This document shows positions 1 through 7,219 of a DNA stretch of 64,000 nucleotides, piece by piece. Location: assembly GCA_037444185.1 (NCBI GenBank), contig JBBIMW010000001.1:1-64000 (forward strand). Reading direction: 5' to 3'. The notes under the pieces were generated by a model. That model worked only from the letters and a program-made list of their open reading frames with translations, searched no databases and was not told the origin of the DNA. Position 1 is the stretch's first letter, and every line of letters begins with the position of its first letter. The position numbers were made by a program, and so were the translations under genes. The stretch is from JAILZP01 sp037444185 (GTDB lineage: Bacteria > Bacillota > Desulfotomaculia > Desulfotomaculales > Desulfocucumaceae).

Positions 1-67
1 GAGAACTGAGACGGCCGGGCTAGTGTGTGCGGCGCTGGTTATGCACCATTGGGGGGATCTGGGATGA
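1..67 (+). CDS. rsmE: RsmE 16S rRNA m3U1498 methyltransferase, C-terminal end only
   Basis: Reading from base 2, the window opens in the last 21 codons of a gene that stops at TGA 65-67. The visible tail begins RTETAGLV and ends WGDLG. The RTETA...GDL pattern is the conserved SAM-binding end of the RsmE family, whose members usually end in RTETA followed by a short helix and GDL. The stop overlaps the ATG at 64 of the next gene (ATGA), so the two are probably translationally coupled. The order rsmE-mtaB-hinT-rpsU is common in Firmicutes and supports the call. The rest of the gene lies outside the window. Confidence 0.8.
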   Translation, partial: RTETAGLVCAALVMHHWGDLG

Positions 68-1422
68 TGGAGCGAGGATTGCCCCGCATGGACAAGGAGA
101 ATTCCGGCAAAAAAGGCCGGACCGTCGCCATAGCCACCCTGGGGTGCAAGGTGAACCAGTACGAATCCACCGCTCTGGCCGGGATGTTCAGGGCCAGGGG
201 GTATCGTGTGGTGGATTTTAAGGACCGGGCTGATATATACGTCATTAATACCTGCACGGTTACGCACCTGGGGGACCGCAAATCCCGGCAGCTGATCCGG
301 CGGGCGTCCGGGTCCAATCCCGGCGGCCTGGTGGTGGTCACCGGCTGCTATTCCCAGGTTTCACCGGAGGAGGTGCTGGGAATTTCCGGTGTGGACCTGG
401 TGACTGGAACGGCGGAAAAATCCCGGCTGGTGGACATGGTGGAACAGCTGGAAAAGGGCCGCAAGGTCAACGCCGTTACGGATTCCCGGGCTCATGCCGT
501 GTACGGTGAAATTCCCTTTGCCCCCGCCGGCAGGGTAAGGGCTTTTCTGAAGATTCAGGAGGGGTGCGACAATTTCTGCTCATACTGTATAGTGCCGTAT
601 GCCAGGGGGCCGCTGAAAAGCAGGGACCCCGCGGGAATAATGGAGGAGGCCCGCAGGCTGGCGGCGTCGGGCTACAGGGAGATCGTGCTGACCGGCATAC
701 ATACGGGAGCTTTTGGAAAGGATAAAATTGGCGGTTTGAATCTGGCCGGTTTGCTGGAGGAGCTGGCGAAAATAGAGGGGCTGGCCAGGATAAGACTTAG
801 TTCGGTGGAGCCGATGGACATCACCGGTGAACTGATATCCGTGCTGGCCCAGGGGCCGCCCCTTTGCCCCCACCTGCACATACCGCTGCAGAGTGGCGAC
901 GACGGGATACTGGGGGCCATGAAAAGGGGGTACAGTAGCGGAGATTTCAGGAGGCTGATGGCGGCGGTAAAGGAAAATATAAAGGATGTGTCGGTAACCA
1001 CTGATGTGATTGTAGGTTTCCCTGGAGAAGGGGAAGAAAATTTTTTGAATACATACAATTTGATCAGGGAACTGGAATTTTCCTCGCTGCACATTTTTAA
1101 GTATTCACCGCGGAAGGGCACTCCGGCGGCGGAATTTCCGGGGCAGACGCCTCCGGGGGTCAAGGAGGACCGCAGAAAAAGGCTGGCTGAATTGGGACGG
1201 CTCCTGGCCGCTGATTTCGCCTCCCGTTATCTGGGCAAAATTGTCGAGGTGCTGGTGGAGGAGACTGTTGAGGGGGACCCCGGACTGGTGCGGGGGCATA
1301 CCGCCAATTACCTGCTGGTGGCTTTCCCGGGGGATGAAAAAATGAGGGGGGGATTTGTCGATGTTATGCCGGAAAAATTGTCCGGCAAAGCATTGTATGG
1401 CGGAATTATTCAAACGCCATGA
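64..1422 (+). CDS. mtaB: MtaB, tRNA t6A37 methylthiotransferase (radical SAM)
   Basis: Radical-SAM enzyme that adds a methylthio group to t6A37 of tRNAs reading ANN codons, giving ms2t6A. The N-terminal UPF0004 domain holds three cluster cysteines, in ATLGCKVNQ (about residue 28), INTCTVTH (about 63) and VTGCYSQ (about 99). The radical-SAM motif GCDNFCSYC lies near residue 165. A TRAM-like RNA-binding tail follows. The length of about 450 residues is normal, and the GCKVNQ signature separates MtaB from MiaB and RimO. The ATG pair at 64/67 sits 6-9 bases after GGGGGG and overlaps the rsmE stop. ATG 88 is a weaker alternative. Confidence 0.9.
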   Translation: MMERGLPRMDKENSGKKGRTVAIATLGCKVNQYESTALAGMFRARGYRVVDFKDRADIYVINTCTVTHLGDRKSRQLIRRASGSNPGGLVVVTGCYSQVSPEEVLGISGVDLVTGTAEKSRLVDMVEQLEKGRKVNAVTDSRAHAVYGEIPFAPAGRVRAFLKIQEGCDNFCSYCIVPYARGPLKSRDPAGIMEEARRLAASGYREIVLTGIHTGAFGKDKIGGLNLAGLLEELAKIEGLARIRLSSVEPMDITGELISVLAQGPPLCPHLHIPLQSGDDGILGAMKRGYSSGDFRRLMAAVKENIKDVSVTTDVIVGFPGEGEENFLNTYNLIRELEFSSLHIFKYSPRKGTPAAEFPGQTPPGVKEDRRKRLAELGRLLAADFASRYLGKIVEVLVEETVEGDPGLVRGHTANYLLVAFPGDEKMRGGFVDVMPEKLSGKALYGGIIQTP

Positions 1423-1491
1423 AGGAATCGGAGGCCCGCTGTTGAATTATACCATATGCGGCATGTGGATTTTTCCGTAGGAGGTGCGTCG

Positions 1492-1833
1492 ATGCAGGAA
1501 TGTGTCTTTTGTAAGATAATCAACAGGGAGATACCGGCCGAAATAATATACGAGAACGATTGCGTGCTGGTTTTCAGGGACATCAGGCCGGCCGCCCCCG
1601 TACACCTCCTGCTGATACCGAAGAAGCACATACCCACCTTTTTCGATCTCAAGGATGAGGACTCTGTTTTTATGGGGGAGATTCAGCTGGCCGCCGCCCG
1701 GGTGGCCCGGGACATGGGCCTGGAAAAAGGGTTCCGGCTGATCAGCAACTGTAATCAGGACGCCGGGCAGCTGGTTTTTCACATCCACTACCACCTGATG
1801 GCGGGAAGATCCCTGCATTGGCCTCCGGGCTAG
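1492..1833 (+). CDS. hinT: HinT-type HIT-family nucleotide hydrolase
   Basis: A 113-residue histidine-triad protein, expected to hydrolyse purine nucleoside phosphoramidates in the cytoplasm. Near the N-terminus CVFCKII carries the CxxC often seen in bacterial HinT. The catalytic triad is near the end (VFHIHYHLMAGR, His-x-His-x-His), and the protein finishes with the family's usual WPPG. The ATG at 1492 is chosen because AGGAGG (1479-1484) lies 7 bases upstream. An in-frame start further upstream has no such site. It follows mtaB by 69 bases and precedes rpsU. Confidence 0.93.
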   Translation: MQECVFCKIINREIPAEIIYENDCVLVFRDIRPAAPVHLLLIPKKHIPTFFDLKDEDSVFMGEIQLAAARVARDMGLEKGFRLISNCNQDAGQLVFHIHYHLMAGRSLHWPPG

Positions 1834-1938
1834 GTGAGTGATGTAAAGCCCATTTATACCACACCGAACAGATATAGCCGGACATAGCCGGAGGCTTTGC
1901 AAGGTGCGGCAAGGGTGACTTTTTCAGCAACCTCCCGG

Positions 1939-1967
1939 TTGACTGCAGTCAGCCGTGGATGTATAAT
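1939..1967 (+). promoter_or_regulatory. SigA-type promoter of rpsU
   Basis: TTGACT (1939-1944) and TATAAT (1962-1967) are separated by 17 bases, one mismatch from the vegetative consensus. It lies about 85 bases upstream of rpsU, so rpsU can be transcribed independently of mtaB and hinT. Confidence 0.8.
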
Positions 1968-2051
1968 TAGTGGTGTTTGCAATTCGCAGCGGGGTGTTTT
2001 GCTTTAATGTCAGCAAGTTCTTTGTACGTGCGGCGGAGGGAGGGATAACGA

Positions 2052-2228
2052 ATGGCGGAAGTACGTGTCGGCAAAAACGAGACACTGGACAGCGCCCTCC
2101 GACGCTTCAAGCGCACCTGCCAAAAAGCCGGTGTAATGGCGGAGGCCAGAAAGCATGAGCATTATGAAAAACCCAGCGTTAGACGCAAAAAGAAGTCCGA
2201 AGCGGCAAGAAAGCGCAAGTTCCACTGA
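2052..2228 (+). CDS. rpsU: Ribosomal protein bS21
   Basis: A 58-residue, strongly basic protein of the 30S subunit. It starts MAEVRVGKNETLDSALRRFK and ends in the lysine/arginine-rich KKKSEAARKRKFH stretch typical of Firmicutes bS21. The start follows GGAGGGAGGG with a few bases of spacing. It has its own strong promoter and a strong terminator, fitting a monocistronic, highly expressed gene. Its place downstream of mtaB and hinT is conserved in many Firmicutes. Confidence 0.96.
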   Translation: MAEVRVGKNETLDSALRRFKRTCQKAGVMAEARKHEHYEKPSVRRKKKSEAARKRKFH

Positions 2229-2297
2229 GCCGGCGGATTGGCCCCCCGGATCCGGCCGTCCGTCCGGGTGTTCATTTAGTAAAGTGATTAAAGCGGG

Positions 2298-2328
2298 AAG
2301 TGCCCGGCGGAAGTGCCGGGCACTTTTA
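2298..2328 (+). terminator. Rho-independent terminator after rpsU
   Basis: A perfect 11-bp stem, AAGTGCCCGGC (2298-2308) with GCCGGGCACTT (2315-2325), has a 6-base loop and leads into TTTT. It lies 70 bases after the rpsU stop. Confidence 0.9.
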
Positions 2329-2369
2329 CAAGGCGCGGGAAATTATGTAGATAGCTTATTCCGTCTCCC

Positions 2370-2401
2370 GGATTTCAGTCGCCCGCAAGGGCGAATTTGT
2401 T
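2370..2401. repeat. 32-bp dispersed hairpin repeat, copy A
   Basis: A 32-base segment with the small hairpin TCGCCCgcaaGGGCGA. It matches 27 of 32 positions of 30627-30658, including the bases flanking the hairpin. It lies just upstream of the NfeD-like gene. The function is unknown. Confidence 0.5.
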
Positions 2402-2418
2402 CAGCGGAGGTGTGAACC

Positions 2419-2925
2419 ATGACTTCCCAATTATACATGTGGCTGGCAATGCTGCTGTTTCTTTTGGGTATGCTGGCGCTGGTGGTGGAAATTATAATTC
2501 TGCCGGGGTTCGGCGTGGCCGGTGTTGCCGGGATACTGCTGATAGCCTGGGGTGTTCTACTGCTGGCCGTTGATTTCACCCAGGCCACCACGGCCCTGGT
2601 GGTGGCTTTGTCGGTGACCCTGGCGGCATTTGTTCTGGGTATCAGGGTGTTCGGGAAATACAATTTGTGGCAGAGGATGACCCTGCGGACAAAGCAACGC
2701 AAGGATGACGGATACCTGGCCCCCAGGTCCGGCCTGGCGCGCCACGGGGGCAAAGCAGGAACCGCCCTGACCCCCCTCAGGCCATCGGGGACGGCGGAGG
2801 TTTCCGGGGAGAGGCTGGATGTGGTTACTGAAGGTGAGTATATCGCCGCCGGGACAGCCGTTGAAGTGATCCGCGTGGAGGGGGGCAGGGTGATTGTCAG
2901 GGCCTTGGACGGGCTGGGGAATTGA
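2419..2925 (+). CDS. Short NfeD-family membrane protein
   Basis: A 168-residue protein with two hydrophobic segments (about residues 8-30 and 35-75), a charged linker, and a C-terminal beta-rich OB-fold-like part (GERLDVVTEGEYIAAGTAVEV..GGRVIVR). This is the short NfeD arrangement that lacks the serine-protease domain. NfeD proteins work with flotillin/stomatin partners, and floA follows 58 bases downstream, as in the yqeZ-floA pair of Bacillus. RBS GGAGGTG stands 8 bases before ATG 2419. It probably helps organise membrane microdomains (inference from family and context). Confidence 0.8.
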   Translation: MTSQLYMWLAMLLFLLGMLALVVEIIILPGFGVAGVAGILLIAWGVLLLAVDFTQATTALVVALSVTLAAFVLGIRVFGKYNLWQRMTLRTKQRKDDGYLAPRSGLARHGGKAGTALTPLRPSGTAEVSGERLDVVTEGEYIAAGTAVEVIRVEGGRVIVRALDGLGN

Positions 2926-2983
2926 AGTGATCCAAAGACCCATGATGGATGTGTGGGAGTGAGCAAAAACAGGAGGTGTCATT

Positions 2984-3985
2984 GTGTTGACAGGTTTTTT
3001 GTCCTTCATTATTTTTCTGTTGCTGATCATGGTGGGGCTGGCCGTACTGTTCAGCTTCATACCGGTGGGGCTGTGGATTTCCGCCCTGGCCGCCGGGGTG
3101 CGCATCGGCATATTCACCCTGATCGGCATGAGGCTGCGGCGGGTGCCGCCGGCGCAGATCGTCAATTCGCTGATCAAGGCCGACAAGGCGGGCCTTGACA
3201 TTGCGGTGAACCAGCTGGAGGCCCACTATCTGGCGGGGGGCAATGTGGACCGAGTGGTAAACGCTCTGGTGGCCGCGGAGAGGGCCAATATTCCGCTGCC
3301 CTTCGAGCGGGCGGCGGCCATAGACCTGGCCGGCAGGGACGTGCTGGAGGCGGTGCAGATGAGCGTCAATCCCAAGGTTATACAGACGCCCCTGGTTTCA
3401 GCCGTGGCCAAGGACGGTATCGAGGTCAAGGTGATGGCCCGGGTGACGGTGAGGGCCAACATCGACCGTCTGGTGGGGGGCGCCGGTACGGAAACCATCC
3501 TGGCCAGGGTGGGCGAAGGCGTGGTGACCACGGTGGGAAGTGCGGGCTCCCACAAGTATGTGCTGGAAAACCCGGATTCCATTTCCCGGACGGTGCTGGA
3601 GAAGGGGCTGGACGCCGGCACCGCATTCGAAATACTTTCCATCGACATTGCCGATGTGGATGTGGGCAGGAATATAGGGGCCCAGCTCCAGACCGACCAG
3701 GCCGAGGCCGACAAACGGATTGCCCAGGCCAAGGCGGAGGAGAGAAGGGCCATGGCGGTGGCCCGGGAGCAGGAAATGAGGGCCTTTGTGGAGGAAATGC
3801 GGGCCAAGGTGGTGGAGGCCGAGGCCGAAGTGCCCAAAGCCATTTCCGAAGCGTTGCGCCAGGGCCGGATGGGGGTAATGGACTATTACAATATGCAGAA
3901 TTTGATGGCCGACACCAGGATGCGGGAGGGTATATCGGCCGTGGGCGGGATGGACGAGGGGCCCGCCGGGAATGGCGGCAAGTGA
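2984..3985 (+). CDS. floA: Flotillin-like protein FloA
   Basis: A 333-residue membrane-associated scaffold protein. An N-terminal hydrophobic hairpin (about residues 5-50) is followed by an SPFH/band-7-like region with the FloA-typical stretch around NPKVIQTPLVSAVAKDGIEV, then an alanine/glutamate-rich coiled coil (QTDQAEADKRIAQAKAEERRAMA) and a short tail. The length and order match Bacillus FloA (YqfA). The start is GTG 2984, 7 bases after AGGAGG (2971-2976). It probably forms an operon with the NfeD-like gene. Confidence 0.92.
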   Translation: MLTGFLSFIIFLLLIMVGLAVLFSFIPVGLWISALAAGVRIGIFTLIGMRLRRVPPAQIVNSLIKADKAGLDIAVNQLEAHYLAGGNVDRVVNALVAAERANIPLPFERAAAIDLAGRDVLEAVQMSVNPKVIQTPLVSAVAKDGIEVKVMARVTVRANIDRLVGGAGTETILARVGEGVVTTVGSAGSHKYVLENPDSISRTVLEKGLDAGTAFEILSIDIADVDVGRNIGAQLQTDQAEADKRIAQAKAEERRAMAVAREQEMRAFVEEMRAKVVEAEAEVPKAISEALRQGRMGVMDYYNMQNLMADTRMREGISAVGGMDEGPAGNGGK

Positions 3986-3998
3986 AGGTGGTGCGGTG

Positions 3999-4505
3999 AT
4001 GAGGATAATAGAAGGGGAACACGGCGACCGGCCACTGCCGGGGCCGTGGGAACGCCGGCGGGATCCCGGCCCGGTTTCTGCGGAGGCCGGACCGGAGGAG
4101 ATTCCGGCTCCGCCGGAAAGAGAGGGCGGGAATATTAAGCCACCCGCCTCCCGGACTCCTTTCCCTGCGGCGGAAACAACGGCTGGGCCCCCGGAAACGA
4201 CGACGACTGCGCCCCCGGAACCGGCGGCCGCCGGGCCGGAGCCCCGTGGACCGGCGCCGGAAAGTTCATGTTCGGCGCCGGTCCACGGGAAGGCCTTTAT
4301 AAAATGGCTTCTCCGCCCGGCGGGCATATATGCCGGCGTTGTGATGGCGGAAGTGCTGGGGGCAAGGGGAGGCCGGCGGGGTCGGCGGGCGGCGGGGCTG
4401 GGGTTCAGGATTACGCAGCCTTCCGGGGAGGGTGATTTTATTGAAGAGGTTCAGGGTGGCGGTCTGCCAGATGACGGTGGGGGAAGACAAAAAAAGAAAT
4501 CTTAA
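3999..4505 (+). CDS. Proline/glycine-rich hypothetical protein
   Basis: An open frame of about 168 codons filling the floA-to-hydrolase interval. The first ~95 residues are low-complexity and rich in Pro, Glu, Ala and Gly. A short segment about residues 96-125 (KAFIKWLLRPAGIYAGVVMA) is less biased and could be a membrane-associated or docking helix. The C-terminus runs about 65 bases into the next gene in another frame, which is unusual. I do not recognise the family. The alternative is that this is GC-rich non-coding sequence with an accidental open frame, or that only its middle part is conserved. Confidence 0.4.
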   Translation: MRIIEGEHGDRPLPGPWERRRDPGPVSAEAGPEEIPAPPEREGGNIKPPASRTPFPAAETTAGPPETTTTAPPEPAAAGPEPRGPAPESSCSAPVHGKAFIKWLLRPAGIYAGVVMAEVLGARGGRRGRRAAGLGFRITQPSGEGDFIEEVQGGGLPDDGGGRQKKKS

Positions 4506-5268
4506 GACGGCCCGCCGGATGATTGCCCGGGCGGCGGAGGGCGGCGCGGAGCTGGCGGTGCTGCCCGAAATGTTCAATTGCCCTTACGTGGCCGGCGCCT
4601 TCCCGGAATACGCCGAAAGCTACCCGGAGGGGGAAACATTCAAAATGCTTTCTTCCGCCGCCGAGGCTGAAAATATTCACCTCATCGGGGGATCCCTCCC
4701 CGAGCGGGAAGGGTCCGGGATATACAACAGCAGCTTTATTTTCGGGCCGGACGGCGGGCTGCTGGGCCGTCACCGGAAAATTCACCTGTTCGATGTAGAC
4801 CTGCCCGGAGGTGTGAAGGTGAAGGAATCCAGCACCCTGGGGGCGGGAAATGAGATCACCGTGGTGCGGACGGAACTGGCGCCCATCGGGGTGGCCATTT
4901 GCTATGATATCCGGTTCCCGGAACTGATCAGGCTGATGGTTCTTGACGGGGCGATGGTTTTGACGATACCTGCCGCCTTCAACATGACCACGGGGCCGGC
5001 CCACTGGGAAATGCTCCACCGCTGCCGGGCGGTGGACAACCAGGTATATGTCATCGCCGCTTCCCCGGCCCGGAACACCGCTGCGCCATACGTGGCCTAC
5101 GGCCACTCCATGGTGGTGGACCCCTGGGGGAACGTGGTGTCCAGGGCAGAGGAGGGGGAAGAGATAATTTTCGCTGAGATTTTGCCGGAGACGGTGGAAA
5201 AGGTGAGGCGGGAACTGCCACTGCTGGAACACAGAAGAACCGGCGTTTATAAACTGTCCGGCGCTTAA
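4441..5268 (+). CDS. Carbon-nitrogen hydrolase (nitrilase superfamily, omega-amidase-like)
   Basis: About 275 residues with the nitrilase-fold triad: Glu in LAVLPEMFNCPY (about residue 43), Lys in GRHRKIHLFDVDLPGG (about 111), and Cys in IGVAICYDIRFPEL (about 152). The NCPY and HLFDVDLPGG stretches resemble omega-amidase/Nit2 and MtnU-like enzymes, which hydrolyse alpha-keto acid amides. The exact substrate cannot be read from sequence. Start TTG 4441 is preferred because GGGGAGGG ends 8 bases upstream. GTG 4432 overlaps that site. It is followed by larB after 33 bases. Confidence 0.85.
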   Translation: MKRFRVAVCQMTVGEDKKRNLKTARRMIARAAEGGAELAVLPEMFNCPYVAGAFPEYAESYPEGETFKMLSSAAEAENIHLIGGSLPEREGSGIYNSSFIFGPDGGLLGRHRKIHLFDVDLPGGVKVKESSTLGAGNEITVVRTELAPIGVAICYDIRFPELIRLMVLDGAMVLTIPAAFNMTTGPAHWEMLHRCRAVDNQVYVIAASPARNTAAPYVAYGHSMVVDPWGNVVSRAEEGEEIIFAEILPETVEKVRRELPLLEHRRTGVYKLSGA

Positions 5269-5301
5269 GAAACGGGGACGGAAGGGTGCGGGTGATTCAT
5301 T

Positions 5302-6075
5302 ATGGATAAACAGGAAATGAAAAAAATACTGGACAGCCTTGCCGGTGGTGAAATATCCGCAGATCAGGCCATGGACAGGCTTAAAAGCCTGCCCTATCAG
5401 GACATGGGCTTTGCCAAGCTGGACCATCACCGGGGGGTGCGCTGCGGCTTTCCGGAGGTGGTGTTCTGCCAGGGGAAAAAGCCTGAACACACGGCGCAGA
5501 TATTCAGCCAGCTGACCAGGGTCAGTAAAACCATACTGGGCACCAGGGCTGGCCGGCAGGATTACGAGGCCGTGCTGGAGGTCTGCCCGGAGGTGGTGTA
5601 TTATCCCGACGCCCGCTGCCTGGTCCGGGGAATGCCTGAAGAACCGGTCTTTAGAGGGGGAGTGCTGGTGGTCAGCGCCGGTACGGCGGATCTGCCGGTG
5701 GCCGAGGAGGCCGCCGTGTGCGCCCAGGCCATGGGCAACCCGGTGAGCCGGCTGTATGACGTGGGGGTGGCGGGGCTGCACCGGCTGCTGGACAATTACC
5801 GGCTAATCCGGGAGCCGGCGGTGATAATTGTGGCGGCCGGGATGGAAGGAGCGCTGCCCAGCGTGGTGGGGGGACTCACGGACCGGCCGGTGATAGCCGT
5901 GCCCACCAGCGTGGGTTACGGCGCCAGTTTCGGCGGTTTGGCGGCGCTTCTTGGGATGCTGAACAGCTGCGCCTCGGGCCTTGGCGTGGTGAATATAGAC
6001 AACGGCTTCGGGGCCGCGGCCCTGGCCACGGCCATAAACCGGTCCATCCGGGCGGTGTCGGAAGTCACAACTTAA
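5302..6075 (+). CDS. larB: LarB, nickel-pincer cofactor biosynthesis carboxylase/hydrolase
   Basis: A 257-residue protein. LarB carboxylates and hydrolyses nicotinic acid adenine dinucleotide in the first step of the nickel-pincer cofactor of lactate racemase-like enzymes. The N-terminal helical part (DSLAGGEISADQAMDRL) is followed by the PurE-like domain with GVLVVSAGTADLPVAEEA, VAGLHRL, VAAGMEGALPSVVGGL and PTSVGYGASFGGLAALL, all LarB signatures. No larC, larE or LarA homologue is in the window, so partners must lie elsewhere. It sits between a carbon-nitrogen hydrolase and a YchF-like gene. Confidence 0.92.
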   Translation: MDKQEMKKILDSLAGGEISADQAMDRLKSLPYQDMGFAKLDHHRGVRCGFPEVVFCQGKKPEHTAQIFSQLTRVSKTILGTRAGRQDYEAVLEVCPEVVYYPDARCLVRGMPEEPVFRGGVLVVSAGTADLPVAEEAAVCAQAMGNPVSRLYDVGVAGLHRLLDNYRLIREPAVIIVAAGMEGALPSVVGGLTDRPVIAVPTSVGYGASFGGLAALLGMLNSCASGLGVVNIDNGFGAAALATAINRSIRAVSEVTT

Positions 6076-6095
6076 TAACTTAGGTACCCGGTACC
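6071..6095. repeat. GGTACC palindromic element, copy 1
   Basis: The last bases of larB and the following gap read CTTAATAACTTAG followed by GGTACCCGGTACC (6083-6095), an inverted repeat around a single C. The same combination recurs at 53147-53170 and 55379-55402, with a diverged form near 52766-52778. It is a dispersed extragenic element of unknown function. Confidence 0.7.
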
Positions 6096-6114
6096 AAGGG
6101 AGTGTTTTTGCGAG

Positions 6115-7206
6115 GTGCTTTCAGCGGGACTGATCGGTCTGCCCATGGCGGGCAAAACCACTATTTTCAATCTGGTGACCAGCGCCGGGGCCGAGACATC
6201 CAGATTTCTCACCGGGAAACCGGAGACCAATGTCTTTACCGCCATGGTTGCCGACCCCAGGGTTGATTTTCTTTCCGGCCTTTATAATCCGCGCCGGACA
6301 GTGCACGCCCGGGTGAAGTTCAGCGATGTGCCGGGACTGATCCGGGGCGCCAGCCAGGGAATGGGAGCGGGAAACGCATTTCTGGACGGCATCAGGCAGG
6401 CGGACCTGCTGGTGCACGTGGTCAGGGCCTTTGGCAGCCCCGGCGGGCCTCACCCGGACGGAGAGGCAAACCCTTTGAGGGATGTGGAGACCGTTGATGT
6501 GGAGCTGTTGTTGGCGGACATCGACTTTGTGGAAAAAAGGATACAGCGCATTGAAGGCGGCAAAAAGATAAAAAAAGAAAATCTGGCCGAGCTGGCAGTG
6601 ATGAAAAAGTGTCTGGAATCCCTGGAAAACGGGGTGCCCGTAAGCAGGGCGGATCTGGCCGAGGGTGAAAGGGAAACATTAAAAAATTACAGTTTTTTTA
6701 CCGACAAGCCCATGATTCTGGTGGTGAACACCGATGAGGATCAGTTTAAAACCGGACGGTATCCCGGCCGGGAGGAACTGAAGGAGTTGGCTGAAAGAAG
6801 GGGTGTCAGTCTCATCGAGGTGTGCGGGCTGATGGAAATGGAGATTAGCCGGCTACCGGCGGAAGACAGGGCGCTCTTCATGGCCGACCTGGGAATTGGC
6901 GAGACGGGCGCCCGGCGGTTGGCCAGGGCGGCTTACGACACATTGGGACTGATTTCATTTTTTACCGTGGGGGAGGACGAGGTCAGGGCCTGGACCATTA
7001 AGAAGGGTACCAACGCCAGGAGGGCCGCCGGAAAGATTCACTCAGACATGGAGAGGGGTTTTATCAGGGCCGAGGTGGTCCGTTTCAGTGATTTGCGGGA
7101 ACTGGGAAGCATGGCCGGGGTTAAGGAAAAGGGCCTGGCCAGGCTGGAGGGCAGGGAGTATATAGTGCGGGACGGAGACATTATCAATTTCAGGTTTAAT
7201 GTTTGA
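6115..7206 (+). CDS. ychF: YchF/OLA1-type ATPase (DUF933/TGS C-terminus)
   Basis: A 363-residue Obg-related P-loop protein. Walker A is GLPMAGKTT (usually GLPNVGKST in YchF), G3 is DVPGLIRGA, and the fourth motif is NTDED in place of NKxD. The N-x-D-E form is what makes YchF prefer ATP over GTP. The C-terminal third (FFTVGEDEVRAWTIKKGT..GREYIVRDGDIINFRF) is the TGS-like DUF933 domain. YchF binds ribosomes and has been linked to stress responses. The P-loop variant suggests a divergent clostridial branch. GTG 6115 is the only start in frame that fits, but its RBS is weak. Confidence 0.88.
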   Translation: MLSAGLIGLPMAGKTTIFNLVTSAGAETSRFLTGKPETNVFTAMVADPRVDFLSGLYNPRRTVHARVKFSDVPGLIRGASQGMGAGNAFLDGIRQADLLVHVVRAFGSPGGPHPDGEANPLRDVETVDVELLLADIDFVEKRIQRIEGGKKIKKENLAELAVMKKCLESLENGVPVSRADLAEGERETLKNYSFFTDKPMILVVNTDEDQFKTGRYPGREELKELAERRGVSLIEVCGLMEMEISRLPAEDRALFMADLGIGETGARRLARAAYDTLGLISFFTVGEDEVRAWTIKKGTNARRAAGKIHSDMERGFIRAEVVRFSDLRELGSMAGVKEKGLARLEGREYIVRDGDIINFRFNV

Positions 7207-7219
7207 TGCGGGGGTATTA

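Noticed and set aside
1855..1930. Possible c-di-GMP-I riboswitch on the minus strand (GCAAAGCCTCCGGCTA)
   Set aside because: One half resembles the GEMM core, but the GGCAAACC half is missing and no minus-strand gene lies downstream; it would run antisense to hinT.
3398..4327. Long minus-strand frames opposite floA and the proline-rich gene
   Set aside because: They are shadows of GC-rich sequence without a ribosome site or motif.
4438..5781. 447-codon minus-strand open frame
   Set aside because: It is antisense to the carbon-nitrogen hydrolase and larB, both of which have clear family motifs; the antisense product is low-complexity His/Gly/Pro-rich, as expected from high third-position GC.
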